Source of the DNA: Dactylis glomerata | Taxonomy: Eukaryota > Streptophyta > Magnoliopsida > Poales > Poaceae | DNA length: 64,000 nucleotides | Direction: 5' to 3' | Assembly (NCBI GenBank): GCA_007115705.1 | Contig: QXEO01000339.1 | Span: forward strand, 9,207,406-9,271,405 | Part shown: positions 35,779 to 46,800 of the stretch, in pieces | Layout of the letters: every line of letters starts with the position of its first letter | How positions within the stretch are numbered: the first letter of the stretch is position 1 | The notes under the pieces: model-generated | What the model saw: the letters and a program-made list of their open reading frames with translations, nothing else | What the model was told of the DNA's origin: nothing | Databases searched by the model: none | Program-made: the position numbers and the translations under genes

Positions 35779-36957
35779 CTAGGCGCAGTGATTTGAAAAG
35801 ATGCTCATGTAGGCGCCATAAAAGAGCTTGAAGCAAGAGAGAGCATCAAAAAGCAAATATGAAACACATTTAAATCTAAACCACTTCCTATGCATAGGAA
35901 TCTTGTAAGAAAATAAATCAACGAGGCACATAATAACAAGCATGGGAAAGCAAAATAAGTACAGCTTCAAGAATTCCAACAAAAAGAGGGGAAACTTAAT
36001 ATTGTTGAGATCCATCAAACCATGTTTCCCTCTCTCATAGTAACTTTCAGTAGCATCATGAATAGAATTAATAATATAACTATTACATAAAACATCCCTA
36101 TCATGAGCCACATGCACAAAAGGATTAATACTCCCCACATGAACAATCGTAGTAGGAGCAAGTTCAACAAAATTATTCTCATCACCATAATCATAAAAAA
36201 TAGGAGGCATATTGTAATCATACCTTGTTTCCTCCTCAATAGTAGGTGAACTGAAAATATTATACTTATCATTATAATCATCATAAGCAATAGAATAGCT
36301 ATCTTCCAAAGCGTATTCATCAAACATATCATCATAGGAAGGAACATGGATATCACTAATGGTATAGCAATTATTAACATCAACATTTTCAGAATTAGTA
36401 CCAAAAAGATTTTCAATATCAAAAGTAGAGTGCTTTTCCCAATCATGATCACTAACATAGTTAACAGGCATAAGAACATCATCAAGTTCAGAATCATCAT
36501 AATCTATAATAGTAGCAACATGCTTAGGGGAAGATACCGTTTCCTCTCGCCTTTTACTCCTCTTCTTCTTCTTCTTCTTCTTCTTACTCTTCTTACTCTC
36601 TTCTTTAGGAGGGAGAGGCTGAAAAGGCATCCCCTCCACATAATCTGGTTTACTGACAAAAACGACAGAAGAAACTTTGGAGGATTCCTCCTCTCTATTA
36701 ATAAGATGGAAACATATATTCGTCCTATCATAGCTTGGCAAAACATCAAGTTTTATAACATTTTGTATGTAAGTATTTGCGAGGCAATCTTTAACACAAT
36801 AAAGACGACAACCCTGCAGGATGCTAATATTTTTAAAAGCGCTCATATCTACCAAAGAAGTTTTTCTAGATAACTCTTCACACCCCAAAAACAAAGTAAG
36901 CTCATCATGCTGATTGAGAGTGATCTTGTCATCACAATACAAGCTTGCGGTACTCAT
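35779..36957 (-). CDS. Second ORF of outer element, gag-linked, function unknown
   Basis: 392 residues starting MSTASLYCDDKITLNQHD. A lysine-rich tract from a CTT microsatellite (about 36558-36584) is followed by an acidic, Tyr/Asp/Asn-rich region (YDDYNDKYNIF, FYDYGDENNF) and a hydrophobic C-terminal segment (LFCFPMLVIMCLVDLF). No catalytic motif is seen. Its ATG overlaps the stop of the upstream gag ORF as ATGA, so it is either translated by reinitiation or is the tail of a single gag separated by a frameshift. Similar proteins accompany this gag in other grass elements, which I state from memory of the pattern, not from a search. Confidence 0.6.
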   Translation of the reverse strand: MSTASLYCDDKITLNQHDELTLFLGCEELSRKTSLVDMSAFKNISILQGCRLYCVKDCLANTYIQNVIKLDVLPSYDRTNICFHLINREEESSKVSSVVFVSKPDYVEGMPFQPLPPKEESKKSKKKKKKKKRSKRREETVSSPKHVATIIDYDDSELDDVLMPVNYVSDHDWEKHSTFDIENLFGTNSENVDVNNCYTISDIHVPSYDDMFDEYALEDSYSIAYDDYNDKYNIFSSPTIEEETRYDYNMPPIFYDYGDENNFVELAPTTIVHVGSINPFVHVAHDRDVLCNSYIINSIHDATESYYERGKHGLMDLNNIKFPLFLLEFLKLYLFCFPMLVIMCLVDLFSYKIPMHRKWFRFKCVSYLLFDALSCFKLFYGAYMSIFSNHCA

Positions 36958-38276
36958 TCGATTAGAAGGGTCACTATTATGGCCTGAGCATTGAAAATTA
37001 AAATGATCTTTTCATGGCAAAGTTCACAAATAAAAGGATAAAGCTCACAAACCTTTTTACCAAGCTCATCTAGAGCCTTATCCCACATTTGGGTTTTTTC
37101 ATTCATGTGGTGGATACAATAATCTTCTTTGTCTTGACTCTGTTCACAAGGTCTAAGTATTCCACAAAAATTAACATGCTTATAAGAAATAGTACTTTCA
37201 GAGGTTTGAGCATGTTTATTGCAATCATCAATAACAATATCACTTTCTATGCAAGTGTCTTTAAAAGGTTCATGATACACGTCCCCTTTTCCCTTAGGAA
37301 CATTAATATGGGAAGCAAAGGCTCTAAAGCAATTAATCATAATTTGAGGATCAAGACCATATTTAGCACTAAGCTCTTCAAAATCAGAAGTTTCAGCGAA
37401 AGACTTAATGCAATCATACTCATATTTTATACCTGATCCTTTACCTTTGTCGCTATCCCAATTTTCAATATTGTTTTGAATTATTTCAAGCAGATCCCAC
37501 TTGACGTCAACATCCTTGCTTGTGAAAGACCCATCAAAGCATGCATCTAGATAGTCCTTGTAATATCCTGAAAGCCTTGCATAAAAATTATTAATAACAA
37601 TATTACGGGGAAGATCATGAATAGGATATTTGAGCATTAGTGACTTCAATCTTCCCCACGCTTGGGCAATGCTTTCTCCATCATGAGGCCAAAAATTATA
37701 TATCTGATTACGATCTTTATGAATCTCACTTGGATGATAGAATTTAGAATAAAAGAGAGCTACAATTTCCTCCCAGCCAATAGATGGACCATCCTTTAGG
37801 AACCTATACCACTCCGCAGCTCTGCCCTTCAGTGAATAAGAGAATAGCTTCCTCTTAACCTGGCTTGATGAAATACCTGCACACTTGAACAACTCGCATA
37901 ATTCATGTATAAAGAGTAAATGATCACCCGGAGGGACAGTTCCATCTCCTGAGTAGCGGTTATTCATAACACGTTCAACAATTTTCATAGGTATTTTAAA
38001 AGAACGAGGATCACAAACATCATTAGACTCATCACATATGGGAGATAAAATATCATCAGAGCAAATTTTCTCCAGTAAAGCTGGGGAACTAAAAATATCA
38101 TGCTTAACAAAACCAGCTTCCCCAAGCTTAGACCTTTCTATGGCATTAGCAACAACGGTATTCAAAGCATTCATACTAACAACATTGCTATTAGCATGCG
38201 AATAAAGCTCCAAAGGTTTTTCAAATATTTCAAATCTAAACTCAGGAAAGACACTATAAAACTCTTTATTTTCCAT
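36954..38276 (-). CDS. Retrotransposon gag (outer element)
   Basis: 440 residues. Residues ~120-260 carry the plant retrotransposon gag domain: GDGTVPPGDHLLFIHELCELF, then SLKGRAAEWYRFL, then YSKFYHPSEIHKDRNQIYNF and GESIAQAWGRLKSLMLKYP. No zinc knuckle is apparent. It lies directly after the tRNA-Asp primer site on the minus strand, 162 bp inside the 5' LTR. Gag would form the particle that packages element RNA. Its frame is intact despite 5-6% LTR divergence, which may indicate selection for retained gag function or chance. Confidence 0.85.
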   Translation of the reverse strand: MENKEFYSVFPEFRFEIFEKPLELYSHANSNVVSMNALNTVVANAIERSKLGEAGFVKHDIFSSPALLEKICSDDILSPICDESNDVCDPRSFKIPMKIVERVMNNRYSGDGTVPPGDHLLFIHELCELFKCAGISSSQVKRKLFSYSLKGRAAEWYRFLKDGPSIGWEEIVALFYSKFYHPSEIHKDRNQIYNFWPHDGESIAQAWGRLKSLMLKYPIHDLPRNIVINNFYARLSGYYKDYLDACFDGSFTSKDVDVKWDLLEIIQNNIENWDSDKGKGSGIKYEYDCIKSFAETSDFEELSAKYGLDPQIMINCFRAFASHINVPKGKGDVYHEPFKDTCIESDIVIDDCNKHAQTSESTISYKHVNFCGILRPCEQSQDKEDYCIHHMNEKTQMWDKALDELGKKVCELYPFICELCHEKIILIFNAQAIIVTLLIE

Positions 38277-38410
38277 TAAGCCTAACCAGTGAAAATAAAA
38301 ATAAGAAACAAAAAGATATAATTGCAGAATCTAAAGGAAATAACTTCGAGCACTCACCAGCAGCTAAAAGACTTAGTAACCAAAGAATGTGAGTACCTTT
38401 TACCTTACCT

Positions 38411-38427
38411 CCCCGGCAACGACGCCA
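38411..38427 (-). other. Primer-binding site of outer element (tRNA-Asp type)
   Basis: Minus-strand TGGCGTCGTTGCCGGGG lies 10 nt from the 5' LTR end. It matches the complement of plant tRNA-Asp 3' ends except for one position. Confidence 0.85.
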
Positions 38428-38437
38428 GAAAAGAGCT

Positions 38438-41400
38438 TGATGTCTACGCACGTGTTTGTTCTTGTAGACAGTGTTGGGCCTCCAAGTGCAGAGGTTTGTA
38501 GAACAGCAGCAAGTTTCCCTTAAGTGGATCACCCAAGGTTTATTGAACTCAGGGAGGAAGAGGTCAAAGGTATCCCTCTCAAGCAACCCTGCAATTACGA
38601 TACATAAAGTCTCTTGTGTCCCCAACACACCCAATACACTTGTCAGATGTATAGGTGCACTAGTTCGGCAAAGAGATAGTGAAATACAAGTAGTAGTGAT
38701 GATTATAAGTAGTAAATATAATCTGAAATAAATATCACTGCGAGCAAACATGTAACGAAACTGAAAGGAAACGGTGTTCAATGCTTGGAAACAAGGCCTA
38801 GGGATCATACTTTCACTAGTGGACACACTCTCAATAAATATAACATAATTGAACCAATAGATACTAACATTAATATGCCACTCTAAACAATTCTCCAATG
38901 GAAAACGAATACTAATCATGCGTAGGGCTACGAAGCACTCCTCAATGTCCGCATTTTCCCAAACTAGATTGTCCCGCACTATCACCATGAACGCACTAGA
39001 TGGTTCCAACAAACACCAACAATTCATAGAGATATCTATACCTAATAATAAAGGACGTAAGGTTTCCGTGGTTGGTTTGTGGTTGGTTCGTACGTTAATT
39101 AAGAGAAGAAGTTAGTATCCCGATCGATGTCGTTCGTCCGTCTGTCGCTCGTCCCGTCCCGATTTAGCCCATAAACTTAGTTCGGCCCGGTCCACGTCTG
39201 TCAACTGCAACGTGGCTAGCCAGGACTCTTAAATTCTTTCTTTCTGACGAAGACATCTCGTCTAACATAAACTCCACACAGATCACGATATTGATCGAGC
39301 TCCGCACGTCGACGCTGTGGCCGACCCTTCCGCTCGTGGATGCCGCGATCGTTCCCAGACCGTGGACGCCGTGGCCGATCCCTGCCGCCCATGGTGGATT
39401 CCGTGATCGATCTCTGCCCGTGGACGCCGTGACCGATCCCTGCCACCCGTGGTGGATGTCGTGATTGAGCTCCTCCCATGGACGCCGTGGCCGATCGAGG
39501 GCCGCCGCCGGAGAAGTAGTAGCCCTCACGCTGCCGTGTCTAGGCCTGTGTTGGTGAAGATGGAGATCTCACGGTCGCGGACGCGCTCTGCGTCTCGTCG
39601 AGCCATCACTCTCTAGCTGGACCTGCGGGGAACCGCCTAGAGCATCTCGCATGGGGCTCCACAGGCTCCAGAGATGAAGCTCGAGGTAGCCTCGAGATGG
39701 AGCTACGCGACCTCCAACCCCCGTCGCAGCTCCCGCTTCCTATCGAGTCTACCGCGGCATGGCCGCTCAGGGTTCTGCCCAAACGAGTTCGTTGGTGTGG
39801 CCGCGCTGAGATTGTACGCCGGTGACATGGCACTCCAGCTGGTCCGGCTCGTGATCGACCCGTTCCTCTTGGTCGGAAAATTGTTGCCTGTCAGCCTGTC
39901 CACGCACACAAAGACCGGCTCGGTGGTGAGGCCATGAATGTGTTCCATGCGATGCAGATCCCAGGCGATATTATCTGCGACAACCTAATGATTTACTGGA
40001 GGTCTACACTAAGATGGCTCGATCTAGGTCAGGACTATATGTCGCCCTCATGGGTCTGCTACTCTGCTCTTCGTGTGCAGCAACACGGGCAGGCTAGACA
40101 CCACGGTGTGAAAGCTGCTGCTCGGCTCGTGCCGAACGCGTCGGACTGCGGTCTGCGGAGCTCGTTTAGCAGTCGACCGAGGTGGTGCGGGAGCTTGCCA
40201 AGCCGGGCAGTTCAATGCAATGCAAAAAGAAATAAGTGAGATTTGCGCCTCTTGATCGTTCACGGTCCTATAAGTCCTCTGCGTCCATGGTCTTTTCATG
40301 CGCATGCGGTTTCGTAACATTCTTCTGCCCGGCCGCCAGAGATGACCCTGGTGTACACGGCGTCCCAGACCATACATCAACCTGTACAACATGTATTAGT
40401 GTGCAAGGAGGAGCGGCTACTGCCTTGCCGCAATGAAGATGATTTTGAAGGCGTAACGAGGGATCATATCTGTTAGATTTCAGTGCAGGTATGTTTTTTA
40501 TATATAGATTCAGTGTAGGCATGTGTATAAGAGAGAAATTAGGTAGGAGTATTTCAAGATTCATGCATACTTTTTTGGGAAATAAATGTTTCAGCACCTC
40601 CCTCTTCATGGTACTGTTCCTCTTTCATAATTTAGTTTTGGCCAGAGGAAAGTAATAGTACTGCAAATCAATTTATAATTAGTATACAATCGTTTTTGGA
40701 CAATTCCAAGTAGGCGATGAGCCTAAAGCATTCACATCAGTTTTATAAAAAATTATTTTCTCTCATAATGCAAAATCAGGAATTGCAATATACAGAGGAG
40801 ATACATGAGCGCCCAGAATACTCCGCCTCAATGGCAGAGTATCAGAGATAAGTAAGTGTTAGTATTTCATACATGGATCAAAATTTTGAAAGTTTCATAA
40901 TACTCTGAGTTAGTTTATACCAACTATGTTGGGCCAGATCTAAATTTTATTTATTTTTCCATAAACCCGTATACAACCGTAGCAACGCACGGGCAAATTT
41001 CCTAGTTAACCAAAAAGACACACATGATGCGCACACTAGTCACCTTCACACCATGATACAAGGTATCTCCGGAGATTACAATATAAAGCACGGGAGTAGC
41101 ATAACATCTGAATAATAGCATCTACCAATTCAACTAGATACAAAGCTCACGATCACATAAAGATCATATCATGGGAGAGAGAGGTGAACCACATAGCTAC
41201 CGGTAGAGCCCTCAACCCCGGGGGAGAACTACTCCCTCCTCATCATAGGAGACAGCAACGGCGATGGAGATGGCGGTGAAGTAGATGGAGACGGTGGAGA
41301 CGGCGATGGAGACCAATGGAGACGGCTCCGGGGGGCACTTCCCCCTCCCAGCAGGGTGCCGGAATAGAGACTTATGTCCCCCAAAATTTGACTTCGACGG

Positions 41401-41843
41401 CGGCGGCGCTGCGGAACTATTCTGGGAAAAACGCTGATTCCTCTAGGGTTTGGACTTCGGGAGGCTTTAAATAGGCGTAGAGGCGGCGTCAGAGGGCCAC
41501 CAGGGTGGCCTCACCATAGGTGGGCACGGCCAGGGGCTGGGCCGCGCCCCCTGGTGGTGAGCCTAGTCTCTGGCCCCCCTCTGGCTCTCTTTCGGTCCTT
41601 GCCTTTGTCCGGGAAAAATATGAGTTTCGGTCTTCGTTTCGTCCAATTTTGAGAATATTTCCTATGTAGCTTTTCTGAAACACAAAAACAGCAGAAAATA
41701 GGGAACTGACACTGTGGCATCTTGTCAATAGGTTAGTTCCGGAAATCGCATAAAAACGCCACGAAGTGTAAACAAAACATGAAGCAAATGGTGTAAAACA
41801 AGCATGGAGCATCAAAAATTATAGATATATTTGAGACGTATCA
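38438..41843 (-). repeat. 5' LTR of outer element, interrupted by Helitron
   Basis: LTR sequence occupies 38438-39034 and 41006-41843 (1435 bp together) and matches 11478-12910. The intervening 1971 bp is a Helitron. Confidence 0.92.
39035..41005 (+). mobile_element. Non-autonomous Helitron inside the LTR
   Basis: Starts TCTATACC after A and ends CTAG before T, precisely between the A and T of the uninterrupted partner LTR (near 12073), with no target duplication. A short hairpin (CCGT 40977-40980 with ACGG 40989-40992) lies about 9 nt before the CTAG end. These are the defining Helitron features. The interior (39240-39520) has repeated phrases around gtggacgccgtggccgatc, and GC-rich sequence at 39650-40240 may be captured host DNA. 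No Rep/helicase is present and I could not identify a captured gene. Confidence 0.92.
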
Positions 41844-41848
41844 TATAC

Positions 41849-43655
41849 GTACCGATGATTTCCCATTCCGTCGTAGTCTAGTGCAAGCTATGTTATGCTA
41901 GCGGCAGGGTTAGTTGTGGAGGTCTTGGCGGCTATATTAGTAGTTAACATCAAGATCGCCGCTGACGACTCTGCCTTCCACCTCTTTATCAAGACCAATC
42001 TAGATCTACTGACTTTTCATTTTGAGGTGCCACTCTCAGTGGCGGCAGTCCTTTCGCAACTTTCGTCGCAAAGCTCCCCATTGTCACTTTGTCTTGAAGC
42101 TGCCCACTGTGGCGTCATCTCTTATCCACCGCGAATGATGCCGTATAGTCAGTCTACTTAGTGCGCTAAAGTTTGACCCGCACTTCAAGGATATATGGGA
42201 TCTGGTACTCGACTCTGACGGGAAACAAATTATATTTATACTTTTTTCATAATCATGTTTATCGAAGTAAGACATAAGTCCCATATCTTTTATGCAACCA
42301 TATAATAATGTTTGTAAGTATCAATTATATTGTTCTTTGATATATATTTTGAACGTATATCATTTCAGATGTAGAGAGAATATGGGATCTGGTACCCGAC
42401 TCTGACGGGAAACAAATTATATTTATACTTTTTTTATAATCATGTTTATCGAAGTAAGACATAAGTCCCATATCTTTTATGCAACCATATAATAATGTTT
42501 GTAAGTATCAATTATATTGTTCTTTGATATATATTTTGAACGTATATCATTTCAGATGTAGAGAGAATGTAGCTTGTAGCCGAAGTTATTTATGTGTTAT
42601 ATGATGCCAAAAATGTCGAAGAAGTATTCCTCCCAGAAAGATACAATAACATGCATTCATAGATTAATTCATGACAGTTGGGTAATTGTGTATTTATAAT
42701 TTTATATATATCAAAAATCTATAATATAACATCTCAGGATTAGAGGCCCTAACAACGACCCAACTCATTTATATATATAAGACAAATAGTCTTTTCGTGC
42801 AAGTTACGGACTTTGTTCCTTGATACAAGTCGGTTTGCAAATCGCATAAAGACTCTAAAACTAGGAAAGTTGAGTTTTTTTTTCCTGCTGGACATAAAAT
42901 TCAAGCGTCTTCTTGGAATCCTGTGAGTCGCATGGTCCCTCTGTGCCATCTTTGTCTCCCCACGTGCTTGGAGCCTTGATCTGGCTAGCTTCTTGGGCAT
43001 CTTGGCGTAAGTCGTCTCATATTTAACTTGGCCTGGCCCATTTTTTATAAAATCATCGTCGGTCGCTTGGGCCTTTGGAGCTAGCTCATGCGACTCCTCC
43101 TGAATTTAGGCCAATAACCTGATGCCTCCATCCTGTTTTAAGTCTCAGGCAGGTTCTCCTTGTCTAAGTCACAAACTATTATGTAGCATGTTAAGAGGCT
43201 ATCGGGCAGGTTGTGTGTCAAAAGGTATTTTCCCAAAATTAAGGTGGCAGATAATATTTCTAAACCACTTACTACAAAATAAACACACAATTTTCTATGC
43301 GAGTAATAACTAGTTAAATGGTGTTGCCAAAACCATTGATAATATGTTTTGTGTTGTGGACGATAGAATCTAGGATCAAACTATCGATATTAAGCATATG
43401 AGTGCAATTCAGATGCTTTACGGATCTGTCTATCGCTTACTGCCCGTTTTTGTGATTATGATACGGGCATGAGATTAATGAAAGCCTTATGATTCTAGAA
43501 TAAAGGAACCATTAAAGAACCACTCCCAATAAGTAAAATGTTATCTATTTCGACATAGGCTGGTTTGCTATAAGTTCAACAATATTTTATTGGCTATTGT
43601 AACACCTCATTTTGGCTTATTATTCCTGTGGAGAATGGGGAATGAGGTTAAAACC
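41849..43655. other. Intergenic DNA between retrotransposon stack and LINE
   Basis: Continues the sequence interrupted at 11477. It contains the 187 bp tandem duplication listed separately and AT-rich DNA. A few short frames (41895-42161, 42749-43000) match no family I know. Confidence 0.45.
42193..42566. repeat. Tandem duplication, two 187 bp copies
   Basis: Copy one starts at 42193 and copy two at 42380, both with atatgggatctggtac. I see only about two differences (tactcg/tacccg and ttcata/tttata). The near-identity indicates a recent duplication of otherwise unremarkable AT-rich DNA. Confidence 0.92.
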
Positions 43656-43850
43656 TTTTTTTTTTGAAGGAAGGCAGCAGCGCTGCTTCAATCAATTAAG
43701 GGGGAACCGGGACAAAGGCCGGTGAAAGTTTGTTACAGGGAGGGATTTACATAGTTAGCAATTGCTAACAGGAAAAACTCAAAATGACTGAAAGAACGGG
43801 ATACAAGAAGAGGCGCAGCTTTGCCACACCAACATCTAAATGTCATCGGC

Positions 43851-46800
43851 CTACTCTCCCGCTGGCCACGACGTTCCGAGCACCCCAGCAGCACGCCATT
43901 GGTTTAGCTCATCCACAATCTTGTCAGCCAGGGAAGCTTCAACACAGGCCACGCTGTTGAAGATACGATTGTTCCTCTCCTTCCAAAGCATCCACCAAGT
44001 TAACAGGGCGAGTGAACGCCAACGGGTTTTGATAACCTTGGGGACAATCCGAGAGCAATATTGCCACCAATCATCAAGACAATCCGTGGAAGCATTTGGC
44101 GCAAGAGCTTGGGGGAGATTCAGCTGGGCAAGCACCAGAAACCAAACCGTTCTAGCATAAGGGCAGGATGCCGAGATGTGCGAGGCAGTTTCAGGGTGGA
44201 TGAAGCAAAGTCTGCATATCGGGTTATGAGGCCAACCTCTCTTCTCCAAATTATCAGCCGTGAGACACTTGTTATGCAGCAAGATCCAAGAATGCAGGCG
44301 GCATTTAGGAGTAGCCTTCGTCTTCCAAATTTGCGGGAAGGTGGAGGAGTGAATGCGCCCAACAAGCTGCATCTGATAGGCAGAGGAGGCAGAGTATTGC
44401 CCATTTGAAGTCCAACGCCAGGAGATGGTATCAGCCTCCTCAGTGAGATTATTTGGAGCATGCCTAGCCAACAGCTCCCAGAGAAGCAAGTATTCAACCA
44501 AGACCTGCCTGGAGGGATTTCGTTTAATGGCTGAAATCCATTTTCTGTCTTGCAAAGCCTCCCTCACCGAGCAGTTGTGAAGCTTTGAGTGCTTGAAAAG
44601 GGCTAGAAGTCTCAACCGCAAAGGCATTCCCTGGAGCCAATGGCTGCTCCAGAAGGAAGTGTCTCTGCCACTCTTGATAACAATGAAAGTGGAAGCCTGG
44701 AAGATTTCAGTTACTTGCTTGTCAACCGGAAGGGGAAGACCTATCCACGGTTTTGAGCTGTCATAGGCTTGCTGCCAGAGCCATCTTACTCTGAGGGAGA
44801 TGCTTTGCATTTGAAGGTTCGGTATGCCAAGGCCACCAAGGTTTTTTGGTAGGCAGACCGTTGTCCAGTTAACCAGGCATTTCCCACCAGTGACTTTATC
44901 AGAGGCCGCCCACAGGAACGCCCTTCTTAGTTTGTCCAACTGCTTGTGAAGCCACTTGGGGTGGAAAATAGCCATCAACTGATAGGCAGGAAGAGCAGAG
45001 AGAACCGAAGTGACTAAAGTTAGTCTACCAGCCATTGTGATCCACTTTGCCTTCCAGCATGCTAGCTTCTTCATAAATTTGTCTAGCAGGCGCTGGAAAT
45101 CCGCTCTCTTTAGCCTTTTATCCGAGAGAGGCAGACCTAGGTACTGACAAGGGAACTGCTCCATTTTACACTCAATTGCGGCAGTCAGCATAGTAACTTC
45201 ATTCAGCGAGCAAGCAATAGGAATAATACTGCTCTTGTTCAGGTTTGTATGCAGCCCAGTAGCAGTGCCAAACAACCGAAGAATGGCCATTGTGACCTGG
45301 AGATCATTTAAATTGGGCCTCAAGAAGATCACCACATCGTCAGCATATATGGATGTTCTGAACCTCAGAATTTGGTTGCCAATTTGGGGGAGGAGAAGAT
45401 CGTTCTGCGCCTTGTCAATCAGCCTACCAAGGCAATCCATTACCAAGACAAAGAGGAGGGGGGAAACAGGATCGCCTTGCCTCAGACCCCTCATGTGGTA
45501 GATGTGATCAGTCAAATCACCATTCACCATAATTTTTGTGGAGCTGCTGTGTAGTAAGGAGACAATCCAGCTGATCCATTTGTTGTCAAACCCCCTGTGA
45601 GCCAACAGCTTGAGCAAGAATTCCCAAGAGACCGAGTCAAAGGCCTTTGAGATATCTAACTTCATCATCAAGGAAGGAATTTTCTTTTTCCTAAGAGAGT
45701 GCACCACCCCTTGGACATACACAAAGTTATCATGGATTGACCTTCCCCTAATGAAAGCATTCTGGCATGGAGCCACCAAGTCAGACATTTGGGGCTGAAG
45801 CCTTTTAGCAAGAATCTTGGTAAACAGTTTCCCAAAACTATGGACCAAGCTGATAGGCCTAAAGTCGCCCGGGCTGGCCGCCTCAGAGGACTTTGGTAGC
45901 AGCACCATAAGGGCATTGTTCAGGAGATGCAGACCTTGAGTGCCTGCATTTTCAAGCAGTTTAATTGCCTTCATAACATCATCCTTGATGATGTCCCATG
46001 TCACCCTATAGAAAAGTCCAGTAAAACCATCCGGCCCGGGAGCTTTTTCAGGGTGCATCTCCATCACAGCAGCTTTTACTTCATCTTCTAGAATTGGGCT
46101 TGACAGAGATTGAAGGTTGATCTCCGGGAATTGCAGGGCATCAAGGTTAATAGAGTCAATGTTTTGCTGATAAGTGCCAATCAGATTATTAAAGTGCTGC
46201 CAGATAGCCTGCTTCTTCATTTCGTGATCCACAGTTGTCACATCACCAACTGTGATGGAAGGTATGAAGCTTTTCCTTCTTCTCGCCGAGGCTTTTATGT
46301 GGAAGAATTTTGAGTTACAGTCGCCCTCTTTTAACCAGAGGAATCTTGATCTCTGCCTCCACATACTTCTTTCTAGGGCCGCAAGCCCCAGAATCTTCAC
46401 TTTCATAGCCTTTCGAAAAATGTGCTCATCAAGGGTGAGCTGTCTGCTATCCATTGCAATGTCCAGCCTGAAGATGATCTCATTTATAATCGCATATCGC
46501 AGCTTGTGATCACTTATCAATTTTGAGTTCCATTTCTGAAGCTTAGCCGCAGTGAAATACAGTTTTTTGTGAAGGCAGATGAAGGGGTTCACATCTGCAG
46601 GAGCGGCAATCCAAGCCCTCTGAACCTGCTCCAAGAAGTCCGGCCTACGAGCCCAGAATGTTTCAAACCGAAAACGCCTGTTTGGCTTAAAGTCCGCATC
46701 AAGAGTCAGAACTAGAGGAGAGTGGTCAGAGGCTGAGGAGGAAACAGCCTGTAGCAGGGCTCTAGGGAAGAGATCATGCCATGAGTTGTTGTAGAGCACT

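Larger units (their letters stand above)
11478..41843 (-). mobile_element. Outer gag-only LTR retrotransposon, split by nested insertions
   Basis: Related LTRs at both ends and an exact TATAC duplication (11473-11477 and 41844-41848) prove one original insertion. Minus-strand orientation follows from three signals: a primer-binding site matching tRNA-Asp (TGGCGTCGTTGCCGGGG) beside the right LTR, gag-like ORFs at 38276-35779, and a purine tract at 12911-12925 beside the left LTR. Without the Sirevirus-like insertion (with its 5 bp duplication) and the Helitron, the element is about 8.4 kb. It has gag-like ORFs but no protease, RT, RNase H or integrase, so it is non-autonomous. LTR divergence by eye is about 5-6%. 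The gag domain type suggests Gypsy ancestry; I do not give a family name. Confidence 0.92.
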
